This document shows positions 8,531-18,380 of a DNA stretch of 64,000 bases, in pieces (within the stretch, counting starts at the first letter, position 1; each line of letters opens with the position of its first letter). The notes below the pieces were generated by a model that was given only the letters and a program-made list of their open reading frames with translations, was not told the origin of the DNA and did not search any database. Source of the stretch: Ascaphus truei (lineage: Eukaryota; Chordata; Amphibia; Anura; Ascaphidae); assembly GCA_036426205.1 (NCBI GenBank), contig CM071568.1, positions 220,775,834-220,839,833 of the forward strand, in the 5' to 3' direction. A program made the position numbers and the translations under genes.

Positions 8531-9707
8531 TAATAGAACAATATACTGTATCCTCTTGATCTACAGTACTGTCTAATATTTTTACTTATCGGAATGTTTT
8601 TCTTTACATTGTAGGGAGACAACTCTTCTGGTGGACAAAATAAGTGAGGAGAATGATGAGAGGAGTGCATTAAGGGTCAAATACACTCTGCAGGAAAATC
8701 GCAATCTCGCTGTATCCGAGACCAGCATAAAGAAAGACGCAGCATTGGATGGAAATATGGACATGTGAGGTTAGTACTGGACAGTACATGAGGTAAAAGT
8801 GTTGTTTAGGAACTGTACTGTACCACTAAAATTATTTATTCCTTGTCATTACAGAGCGTACCTCATGATAAGGGATGCTAACAAAATCAAAAGAGTGGTC
8901 CAGGCCCAGGCATGGATCGACAGTGGGGAAACTTTCCAGGATTGCATCTTCACTGACGAGTCTAATGTGTCGCTGGAGAGATTTGCAAGCTTTGCATTCC
9001 ACAAAAAAGGCCGCATATCTTTGAAGCCGCGGCCAAAACACCCCGTGAAGCTGCATGTGTGGGGTGCCATCTCTAGGCATGGACCAGGATGCATTGTCAT
9101 CTTTGAAGGTAAAATATATCAAATATAATGTAGCCTTATGCACTGTACTTTACTAGTGTAGCCTTACTGTATGCACTGTACTGTACTATTGTGCAGTTTT
9201 TTGAGCACTTTTCTTTTCTTGCTATAGGAATCATGAATAAAGCTTTCTTCCAATACATCATTGTCCCTGAGATAGTGCAATACATCACACGCGACTACCC
9301 GAATGGTCACCGCTTCTACCAGGACAACGATCCGAAGCACACCGCGTCAACAGCGCATATCCTTGAGAGCGGTATCAACTGGGTGAAGACGCCAGCGGAG
9401 TAAGTGCGGTAACCGTATCTCAATTGTTTCCCACAGTTTTTACTGTGTACTGTATCTCTTAAACTAATTGTCCTTTTTTTCCAATAACAGATCGCCAGAC
9501 TTCAATCCGATCGAAATGGTCTGGCATCAGCTGAAGGACCATGTCCGGAAAGTGGCGAAAACCTCCAAAAGGGACGAGTTGTTGAAAGGCATAATAAGTT
9601 TTTGGAACGATGTACTCACCGTGGAACGCTGCAATAAATATATAGACCATATTGCCACTGTGTTGCCCATTGTCATAGCGCGTAATGGGCAAGCATCAGG
9701 AAAGTAG

Positions 9708-10600
9708 TACTGTGCTGTAGTATTGTAAGTACAGTATGATACAGGTAAGTATGGCACAGATTTTTTCTTTCCCAATAGTCAGAGTATACAGTAGTAACAG
9801 TTTTTTCTTTACAGAGAGAGCAGCACCAGCCATCAGGTTACAGTACATAGTATTAAACAGTAGTCAGAGTATACAGTAGTTCCAGTATATATTAGTTTGA
9901 CAGTACTACAGTAACTGCCTACTAACTGCTCAATTTCTTTCTTTCCAGAGAAAGCAGCACCAGCCATCTACAGTAGTACTACACATCACACAATGCCATA
10001 ATACAGTACGCACATAACTGCACTAATTTTTTGTTTTCTTGTCGTTTCAGGAAAAAAGGGTGGCCTGGGGGGAGGTGGGGTTTTGTGACCAGTCAAACCT
10101 GTTTGTACAGTAAAATGTACAGTATATAAACAGCAGTAATGATGTACACAAAACCTGTCCTCTCTCAATGAACTACTGTACTGTAAACAGAATGAGGAAC
10201 AAGATAAAGAGGGGAAAAATAATATTACTATATATATATATATATATATTATACATTACAGTATATATTATTAAATAATATTATTATAAATGTGCATTAT
10301 TCATATTTCCCCATGTTTTAGAAATGTTTTCTAAATGTTTATCCTATTTCAATCTGCCAAAAGAACTTAATAAAGACTGCATTATGTATTATTCATGATT
10401 ATTTTTATATTTGTATTTTTTGGTTCCTGATAAAATAAAATAAATATTTAATCACATTCCTGCTAGTCATAATCATTTACAACAACCACAACCCCCCCCA
10501 CCCCTACAGTACACCAAAGAATAAGAATGAATGACAAAACAACATGAATCAGTTAATGTTTTTTTTTACTCTCAATTCTCACAATGCTGTGCAAATCGGA
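9708..10600 (+). other. Transposase 3' region with repeated blocks and poly(A) signal
   Basis: There is no further gene. A ~120-bp block around AGAGCAGCACCAGCCATC is duplicated (about 9770-9850 and 9900-9980). A run of TA dinucleotides lies at 10228-10250. AATAAAGACTGCATTA near 10368 is a plausible poly(A) signal for the transposase transcript and is retained in copy B (about 28310). Confidence 0.5.
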
Positions 10601-10604
10601 TTTA

Positions 10605-11645
10605 CATTTCAAAATCGAGAAGGGATTTTCCAAAGCGTTACCATAAACAAAGCCTTAAATGGTTGGGGGGGGGGTGATTACACGCAGGCGCACTGAGGCT
10701 TTGTAGCTCGGCTATGGACGGATTAAGAACACAATGGCAATATTCAGAAAATTAACGACTCTGTGGAGAGAGGGGGTTGGGTGACTCATGCGCAGTAAGC
10801 AGCAAGCTCCCATCCCTAAAAGGATTAGAGTACACGCAGGTGCAGTGAGGCGATTGATGCTCAGCTAGGGATGGATTAAAAACACAATGACTAACTAACT
10901 TCAGAAAATTAATGACTCTGTGGAGGTGTCTGTCAATAAGATTTTGTGTGTGCGTGGGGGAGGGATGAAAGATTAGTTGTGCAGTAGTTCAAAGAAATAA
11001 CATACTGTACTGTACTGTAGAGTACAGTAATTTCAAAAGGCAGTTCATCATAATACTGTAATTTGATCCCTACACCCCCCAAATACAGTAAATAAAAAGT
11101 ACACAAATCAACCATGTGCAGGCAAACACACAGATTTAATATCGTAATATCAAGATTGTTTTTGCAGGCTTGTGGATAAAATAACAGTTAAAAAATCATA
11201 ATTAAAAAATTTTGGGGGGGCACTCAAGCAAGCAGTGGTGGGTGAAGTTACAGGCGCATGAGCAGGAGTAAACTAGCTCCCATCTGAAAGAGGATTACAC
11301 ACAGGCGCACAGAGAGGTGATGCTCTGTGCAAATCAAATTCGAGAAGGGATTTTCCAAAGCGTTGCCGTAAACAAAGCCTCAAAATTCCCATCTCAAAGA
11401 GAATTACGCGCAGGCGCAGTGAGGGCTTTGTAGCTCGACTATGGATGGATTCAGAACACAATGGCAAGATTCAGTAAATTAATGACTCTGTGGAGAGGGG
11501 GGGTTTGGTTGACTCATGCGCAGTAAGCAGCTAGCTCCCATCTCTAAAATGATTACACGCAGGCGCAGTGAGGCTTTGTAGGTCGGCTATGGACGGATTA
11601 AGAACACAATGGCAAGATTCAGAAAATTAATGACTCCGTGGAATT
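10605..11645. repeat. Subterminal direct repeats of giant element
   Basis: A ~100-150-bp unit (ATTACACGCAGGCGCAGTGAGG, then GGCTATGGACGGATTAAGAA, then a GACTCTGTGGAG end) recurs at about 10677, 10825, 11290 (partial), 11402 and 11550. Copy B carries about one unit (27900-28080), so the array expanded in copy A. Subterminal repeats are often transposase binding sites in large elements; that role is inference here. Confidence 0.7.
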
Positions 11646-12524
11646 TCAAATCCTTGAGCTAGCGTTCATGGGGGAGGGGGCTGCAGGGTACAGCTGCATG
11701 AAGTTCAAAGCTAAAGACATACTTTAATTTCAAAAGGCAGGTCATCATAATAATACACCCCCAAATACAGTACGTAAAAAGCACACAAATCAACCATGTG
11801 CAGTCAAACGCACAGGGTCGCTGTCAAAAGCTACAGCACAGATTGAATATCGTAATACAGTAAGATGGGTTTTGCAGGCTTGTGGAGAAAAAAAATTACA
11901 ATAATTTTTTTTTTTTAATTTTTAATTTTTTTTTGGTCACTCACTCAGGCAAGCAAGCAGTGGTGGGCGAAGTTACAGGCACATGCGCAGTAAATTCCTG
12001 CTGTCATTCAGGAATGTGATTGAAACCAGACACACGTTCAAAGGAATCGTGTGGGAGAGATGTACTTCATTGCACAGAAGATAAGAAGTTGAAATACCCT
12101 GCAGTGCAGTTAATTATCCTGAGCGAGTGGAGAGCGCTGTATATGCTGAAATGTGACAGTACTGTACACGCCTATGTGTTTCAACAATTTTCAAATGAGA
12201 CATACCGTACAGCAGCACAGCACTGCAAATGCATGTATACTTTAAATATGCACATTTACAATTACTGCGCGCGCACACACAGAATGTCTACTGACGTAGG
12301 TTGAACCGCGAAGGTATTAGACTTCCAAGACAACAGCTCGCAAACGCCCCCCTGAGTTTTTACATGGCATTGCAGTATTGCAGACAGCGAGAATAAAATG
12401 CTAATATCACGTGCGCGAAAATAACGCAGTTCACTCCGGGTGAAAATGACAAAAAACCTCACCTAACCGGAATAATCTCAGAACCGCGGATCTAGCCGTC
12501 TTAGACTCAGATCGGCCGCCACTG
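11646..12524. other. Giant element copy A right end
   Basis: This is non-coding sequence shared with copy B (26964-27700), including a T-rich tract near 11900, TGCGCGCGCACAC near 12265 and the terminal GGCCGCCACTG. I see no gene. Confidence 0.55.
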
Positions 12525-13837
12525 TATTCACCAATTAGGAACTCTGAGACTCCACTACCTAGGAGAGATATCAGAACTAATAATAGCTTGGGTTTGGGGG
12601 CATGACCTAAAACACATATCCCTACAACTAATGCCACAATCACTAATGTACAAAAAGCCTCCACACCTAAGGAACATTTTTTAGGGAGAACTACAAGATC
12701 ACAAACCAGAAACACATATCAGGAAAGAGACAAAGAGAGGATAGAGAGAGACTTGAGGAAAATAGAATTCTTTAAACCACGAAAAATAAAGGGGACCCAC
12801 GAGGCACAAGAAGGGGTAAGAGAGGGGGCATCAAGAGACAGAAGAAGGGGCCAATTTGGTACCCCACAACAGAAACACTGAAAGAAGTTGGTATTTTTAA
12901 CCTATCCTCTAAAGTTATCAATAATGAACAAATGTATGTTCTGAAAAAAGGGTTGCCCCCACAAGCAAACCGAAATTATTTGATCTCTTTATTGATTTGA
13001 AGAAATTTATTAGAAAGATGACATTAAAACGTCATTATTCTAAAATACAGAATCTAATTCATAACAATGAAGATGGCACTAATATAGAAGTTTTGAACTC
13101 TATGAATGATGTTATAGATCAGTCTCTATTAGATTTAGCTGAATTCACTATTCATGAAAATTCACTAGATACACCCTCTATGGCTGATATTAAAAATATG
13201 GAGGTAGGATTTAAACACACTGGTTTTAGACCCAAATCCATTTTAAACCCTGGCAAGTCCAAGGGGACATTTTTAGACACATATTTTGCTTTGGTTAATA
13301 GGGATTTTAAATTAATGTGTGAACAAGATTTTAATATTAAGGTTATGAATAATAACCTATATAGATGGGAAATTAAAGCTATAGAAGAACTTAAAAATTA
13401 TACTAATACACTGTAGTGATCAAACAGGTGGACAAGGGGGTGGGGCGGTACAGTAGTGCAAAATAGGGAAGACTATGTTGAAGAAGGCCTACGTTTGATT
13501 AATGATAATACTACTTACCAATTATTAAAAAGGGATTCTACACTAGATTTTAAATTACATTTGGATGTAATGCTTAAAGAAGCATTTACAGTGGGCATAC
13601 TAAAAAAAAAAGAGTATGGTTATCTATCAATAACACATCCCAAAATTCCCTTTGTGTATCATCTGCCCAAAATACATAAAACTCTCACAAAACCTCCTGG
13701 TAGGCCGATTGTGCCTATATAGATAGCCTTACGTCACATCTTTCACAATATGTGGATTCATTTTTAAAGGAATATGTAGTTCGACTCCCCTCCCATATTA
13801 AAGACACTACCCATGTACTTAATTTATTACAAGATGT
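12525..13837 (+). pseudogene. Penelope-like reverse transcriptase, N-terminal part
   Basis: This continues the ORF broken at 3247. The frames show NLSSKVINNEQMYVLKKGL near 12895, a hallmark of Penelope-like RTs. After it come DLFIDLKKFIRKMTLKRH and FKHTGFRPKSILNPG, then a frameshift near 13416 around a KQVDKGGG segment. Next is YGYLSITHPKIPFVYHLPKIHK with PGRPIVPI (early RT motifs). It is interrupted at 13838 by a solo LTR. Several stops and frameshifts make it a pseudogene. Confidence 0.8.
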
Positions 13838-14466
13838 TGTGACAGAAACCAGGGGATGGTAATAAATTCCATATATAGGGCTCCCAGGATACTGAACAGT
13901 TTCTATCCTGTTTGGCCTGGGAGTGCAGCCTTATAATACATGCACTCCATCCCACAGTTTGGCAAGCGCTGGAACTGAGGGATGAGAGATCCAGACCAGA
14001 GTTTGTCTGCTGCCTGATTTCTGTCACCTGTCATGCTAATTAGAAATCAGGTATGTAAGACTGATTTCCTGTTTCCTCTCCCCTCTCCCCAAGAGCCTGG
14101 AGACAAGAAGGCTGCTGGAAGCAGAGAGGGGAAAAGCCTCTCCCCAAACAGGTTAAATGTTTCTGTTCCTTTTTGTCTAAAACTGAAAAGTACCTTGTTT
14201 TGTTGTTGGAAGTGGAAAAGCCACTTCTACCCTGAGTTAGGGAAAATCTAAGTTAAGTTATCGCTCAGGTGAGCAGCTTTTTGTTTTAATGTGTTTCTAT
14301 TGTACAGTATGCACCGTGGCAGTCTCAGTGCCTGCAACTGAATAAACCAGGCATAGCCTGCTTAAAGGAACAGCACGTGACGCCTCGTCATTTAACCTAC
14401 CCTAAAAGGCCGTGTTCTAACAGTCCCGGACAGACGGCGGAGCCCCAGAGTAAGCCGTTTGTCACA
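13838..14466. mobile_element. Solo LTR inserted in Penelope-like RT
   Basis: The unit begins TGTGACAGAAACC and ends GTTTGTCACA (TG...CA), is 629 bp long, and is flanked by ATGT on both sides (13834-13837 and 14467-14470). It contains AATAAA near 14340. RT coding sequence resumes directly after it (CDVESLYTNI). The 4-bp duplication suits an LTR retrotransposon. Confidence 0.7.
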
Positions 14467-15930
14467 ATGTTCAATGGCAACAAGATTACATATGGGCTAT
14501 ATGCGATGTGGAATCTTTGTATACCAATATATTAAATAATGAAGGATTATTAGCTACAGAGCATTTTTTAACAAAGGGTATTTCTCTGTCAATCTTACAA
14601 TGTGAGTTTATTTTAGCACAATTTATATTAACTAGAAACTATTTTAAATTTCAAGATTCATTTTATCTTAAAAAAAAAAAAAGGAACAGCCATGGGTACA
14701 TCCTTCGCGCCGAGTTATGCTAAAATAATGATGGGATACTGGGAGGAACTTCATATTTGGAATAATAATCCCCATATGGCCAACATAGTACTTTTTAAAC
14801 GTTTTATAGATGACATCTTAATTATATGGAAAGGAAGTGTTTTAGAATTAAAGCAGTTTATAGATTATATGAATTCTAACCGTTTCAACTTGAGGTTTAC
14901 ACATGAATGTAGTTCCACTGATATAGTGTTTTTAGATTTAGTTTTATCAAGCAATATTAATAATGAGATCATTACAACAACCCATTATAAGAAGGTGGAT
15001 AGCAATACATTTTTAGATGCAGCTAGCAACCATCATCCAAGATGGGTTGCGAATATCGCTTATAATCAATTTTTAAGGATCAGGCGGAACTGTAATAGAA
15101 AGGAAGATTTCATTAGACAATCAGCGTTATTAAAAACTAAATTGTTGAACAAGGGTCACAATGAGAAGAATATTAAGCAAGCATATCAGAAAGCATTTCA
15201 TATGGGGAGATCATTTACATTAAAAAAGAAAGATAAAACTATGAAAACTAGGGAAAATCAGGATGTATTATTCATTACTAAATATAATGGAGCATCTAAA
15301 CTAATAAACAATATAATGAGCAAGCATTGGGATGTACTGAAGTGTGATCCCATTATAGCCCCCATAATCCCAGATAGACCTCGGGTAATTTATAGAAGGG
15401 CTCGGACTATTAGCACCGTCTAAACTTAAAAAGGTTAAGATTATACAAGATGCTACTTCTATATCTACTAAAATTGTAGGCAAGTTTCAATGTGGTGGTA
15501 GGTGTATCACATGTAAACATATAACCAATGGAGCCACCTCATTAAAATCCAAGCATTCCTCTAATACATACCCGATCAAACATTTGATCAATTGTAAAAC
15601 ATCATTTGTAGTTTATCTATTAGAGTGCACATGCGGCCTACAATATATAGGGAGAACCAAAAGAAGCCTAAAACAGCGCCTTTTGGAACATAGAGGCAAC
15701 ATCTTGAAGGGAGTACTGACCCATGGAGTCCCCTGACACTTTAGTCATAAACATAACAAAGACCCTACTAATTTAAAAATTACAGGGATAGAATACATTA
15801 GACCTAATGATTATGGAGAGGACCGTATACTAAGACTCTGACAACGTGAAACATACTGGATACACCAGCTTAACACTATGTCCCCAAATGGGTTAAACGA
15901 AGGTATTGACCTAGCAGCATTTTTATGAAT
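14467..15930 (+). pseudogene. Penelope-like RT core and GIY-YIG endonuclease
   Basis: After the LTR the RT resumes with CDVESLYTNI, then GTSFAPSYAKIMMG and the catalytic box FIDDILIIW (14795-14830), LRFTHE and FLDLVLSS. ORF 14692-15423 is open for 243 codons. A frameshift near 15420 leads to a Cys/His region GGRCITCKHI and the GIY-YIG nuclease (FVVYLLECTCGLQYIGRT near 15610-15660, then RLLEHRGNI). RT followed by a C-terminal GIY-YIG is diagnostic of Penelope-like elements. The product would copy its RNA into nicked chromosomal DNA. Internal stops (15735, 15840) show it is dead. It may be Neptune-like, but I am not sure of the subfamily. Confidence 0.85.
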
Positions 15931-16699
15931 CATTTTAGGTCTTTTTCCTCCCATTTTTTATAACTTTTATTATCTTTCCCTTTATCGATATACCAATTAG
16001 ATATTAATATTGTTTTTATTTTTATTTTAATATGATTGATTAATGAGTTATGATAATATAATATAATGTAAGTTTATGGATTGTATTCTTGTTGTAATAG
16101 TTGCTGTTTTTAGTATCCACAAAGATTCTAATATGTTTACTAAATTTTCTATGGCAGCTAAATTATTGAATTTATAAAACCCATTTTTTAACAGTATTTT
16201 TTAATGTATCTTAATAAATATATACAGTTTTTAAGAATTTGTTCTATAGCCAATCACTTGGATTAGACTCCTATTATGGATTCTATAAACAACCACTAGG
16301 AGGAAATCAATATTATTGATCATTTATAGGAGGTACTTAATTGTTACCCCTATATATAAGACTTATAGCAACCAAGCAATGATAGTGCCCCTGACGAAGA
16401 GGACAAGGTCCTTGAAACGCGTAGGGCTGACATTGCTAAGGTTGCTGGTGTTTGAGCTAAGAGTACTGAATTACTGAGAGTACGCGCGATAGATAGAGCT
16501 CCCGTATGCCAAGTCTGGAGGGGGAGCAAGTGTCTGCCCAAAGTCCAACACCCGATTGACGACACACTCGCTGACGTCACGAGTCATCTGACGTGGAAGC
16601 GGATACACGCCACCGATCGAGTGAAGGAGAGAAGGAAGAGACACTGAGCACCCCAACTAACGGACAAGTGGATCACTACTGTTCCAGCGGTCATTCAAA
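15931..16699 (+). other. Penelope-like 3' UTR
   Basis: This AT-rich non-coding segment follows the GIY-YIG stop and reads in reverse at 780-1500. It includes the hammerhead-like motif at 16387-16430 and a GC-richer section before the terminal pseudo-LTR. Confidence 0.65.
16387..16430 (+). ncRNA. Hammerhead ribozyme motif of Penelope-like element
   Basis: The layout is stem I GCCC, core CTGACGA, stem II AGGAC-AAG-GTCCT, core GAAA, a minimal stem III (C-GC-G), cleavage triplet GTA and the closing GGGC that pairs with the first strand. Minimal hammerheads with a tiny stem III are established features of Penelope-like elements. Every core residue is present, so self-cleavage after GTA is plausible. 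Confidence 0.7.
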
Positions 16700-16818
16700 G
16701 TACCGAAGTGCCTGTATCAACTTATTTTTTGTGAGTGTTTATAACCGTTTTTTATTCATCTTATAAACTGACTATACTACTCTATGGGCTTTGCGCTTTT
16801 TTCTCTTTTTGTCTTATT
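16700..16818 (+). mobile_element. 3' pseudo-LTR of Penelope-like element
   Basis: It repeats the start of 2031-2150 (TACCGAAGTGCCTG... to TTTTTGTCTT) and marks the 3' end of the plus-strand element. Sequence after 16818 no longer matches the upstream copy. Confidence 0.75.
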
Positions 16819-17352
16819 TAACATAATAGTAATACAATATAATAGGAAGGGTATATGCAAGTGTATTAAAAATTGTGGTAGTGGATATGCTTTAATATGA
16901 AGGTAAATGACTCCTCCTAAGCCTTTATTGAGCAACCCATATCTATGGGATAAATATCCCTAACAGATGGTATTCCCCACATCAAATAGAATGTATCTAC
17001 CCAAATATATCAGGTGACTCAAATATAATGTTTGCTGGATTACAAAAGAAATGTCAATATTGCCTATCCATAGAGATATCTGCTTGTAAGAAAAATCAGA
17101 GCTGAAACAGTAAACTCTGAACACAAGGTATCTTATCCCAGCTATAGTATGAAAACTACTAATGCCTTAGTAGTAGTAACTACCTACTGTATGCCTTATT
17201 TTGCTAGAATGTATCTTGATGTTAGCTCCTAGTAGTTTAATAGTCAATTGAACTTACCCATTAATGTAGCAATCTACATGAATCAAGGACAAGTCAGAGA
17301 AATCTCTGTTACTATGAGTCAAGACTCAATACAGTGTCTGATACAGTACATG
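16819..17352. other. Unassigned AT-rich DNA
   Basis: I see no ORF, terminal repeat or recognised repeat here. Confidence 0.4.
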
Positions 17353-17354
17353 TA

Positions 17355-17704
17355 CAGATGCAGCGGCCGTTATTGAAACACTTCCCGCGGTGCATACCTC
17401 AGAATACCCATGTCATGGCGCAGGATTTCTTCCAACCGTACTGCCTTAATACGCGAGTGCATAAAATTGCATTTTAGTGTTCTGGTTTTTAAACACCTGA
17501 AATTGACACAGTAGCACAGTAGTGTACACATTACAATTCATTAATTTCATTGCATTTAATTGCACACAATCCATGAAATTCAAACAAAGCAACCACGATA
17601 AACACGTGTGCCTGAGGCGATTGGCAGCGTTAATGCCGCATGGAGTACAGCAGCGCACACGAAAACGGCGCCGTGATTTGTTCAAATAACGGCCGATGCA
17701 TCTG
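17355..17704. mobile_element. 350-bp TA-flanked MITE
   Basis: The ends CAGATGCAGCGGCCGTTATT and AATAACGGCCGATGCATCTG are inverted repeats flanked by TA. The end pattern (CAG, GC-rich, TTATT, AAACA) resembles the MITEs at 7696 and 61043 and the giant element ends. It has no coding capacity. Confidence 0.75.
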
Positions 17705-17706
17705 TA

Positions 17707-18170
17707 GGTATTCAGCAAGTAACTCACTCTGCATCCAGTTACTGCAGATATTTGTGCAGTTTGCAGTCAGATATTAGGTATATACAGGAAAGTATACCTA
17801 TACACACATACTCACAATATAATCGGTGTAGAGACCCACTAGTATGTAGGTAGTATATAATATAAAGTTTACAAGTTTACAAGCAAATCGGCATGCAAAC
17901 TTTAAATTCAATCAGTTAAAGAAGGTGTATGCATATAAACATAACTGCCATACAACCCGTTTTTCCAGGCGTGTATCCAGGCAGGCAGCTCACGGTACAG
18001 CAGTCCCCACCACCAGACGTGAATGCGATGACGTCACTTAAAACCGATGGTCAATCATATCACGTACAGGATTACGCTTCGTCAGGGTAGAAGGGGTAAC
18101 TAATGTGCTACCTAACCTTCCTTATATACCCAATTTAGAATGGGAGGAAATCATCAGCTGTAATTCAATT
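17707..18170 (-). mobile_element. Penelope-like pseudo-LTR remnant
   Basis: The minus strand carries CCCTGACGAAGCG near 18085, the start of a hammerhead-type core, followed by a GC-rich stretch of the kind seen after the other PLE motifs here. The GAAA box is not evident. It is assigned by resemblance only. Confidence 0.4.
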
Positions 18171-18180
18171 AGTTAAAATA

Positions 18181-18360
18181 GACGGTTCAATTCCCGGTGT
18201 TGGCTCCTTGTGACCTTGAGAAAGGCACTTTATCTCCCTGTGCCTCAGGCACCAAAAACATAGATTGTAAGCTCCACGGGGCAGGGACCTGTGCCTGCAA
18301 AATGTCTCTGTAAAGCTACGTACAACTAGCAGCGCTATACAAGAACATGCTATAATAAAA
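18181..18360 (+). repeat. tRNA-derived SINE fragment
   Basis: GGTTCAATTCCC at about 18184 matches a Pol III B box. It is followed by TGACCTTGAGAAAGGCAC, CTCCCTGTGCCTCAG, ATTGTAAGCTCCACGGGGCA and a GCTATAATAAAAT tail. Related sequence occurs in reverse at 53385-53490. The A-box end is missing. Confidence 0.6.
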
Positions 18361-18380
18361 TATATATTTATTTATAAATA

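Larger units (their letters stand above)
7505..9707 (+). pseudogene. Five-exon DDE transposase of giant element (copy A, frameshifted)
   Basis: Exons inferred from splice sites and frame: 7505-7671, 8615-8769, 8855-9108, 9228-9399, 9491-9707. They total 965 nt; adding back a 4-bp deletion in exon 2 (at about 8735, seen against copy B) gives exactly 323 codons with stop, which supports the model. Exon 1 has an HTH (KKISKDLSMRIKEMY...IQRWLATSGL). The IS630/Tc1/mariner DDE triad is FTDES (exon 3), YQDNDPKHT (exon 4) and SPDFNPIEMVW (exon 5). HVWGAISRHGPG is also typical. I count 32 residues between the second D and E, shorter than the usual DD34E. The exon 1 donor is weak: ancestral AG|GTCACC reads AG|GGCACC here. 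The protein would cut and join the element's ends at TA; this copy is inactive. Confidence 0.8.
3248..12524 (+). mobile_element. Giant Tc1/mariner-type transposon, copy A (forkhead + BEN + transposase)
   Basis: The ends are TA-CTGCTGCGGCAC... and ...GGCCGCCACTG-TA, an imperfect inverted pair flanked by a TA duplication. Removing the element leaves one TA and restores an in-frame Penelope-like ORF (SHR|YSPIRN), which fixes the boundaries. Inside are a forkhead-like gene (+, 3612-4190), a BEN-domain gene (-, 7251-5741) and a five-exon DDE transposase (+, 7505-9707), followed by ~2.8 kb of repeat-rich DNA. Typical Tc1/mariner elements are 1-3 kb with a single gene, so the size and cargo are unusual. 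Copy B at 26964-35256 has the same layout. A younger MITE lies at 7696-8051. Confidence 0.85.

Noticed and set aside
8171..8576. Three overlapping Tyr/Ile-rich ORFs of 104-126 codons
   Set aside because: They are three frames of one AT-rich minisatellite in an intron; the repeat unit lacks stops.
3248..12524. Giant element as a virus-transposon hybrid (Maverick or herpesvirus-piggyBac type)
   Set aside because: I see no polymerase B, integrase, protease or capsid motifs; the only catalytic gene is the mariner-type transposase.
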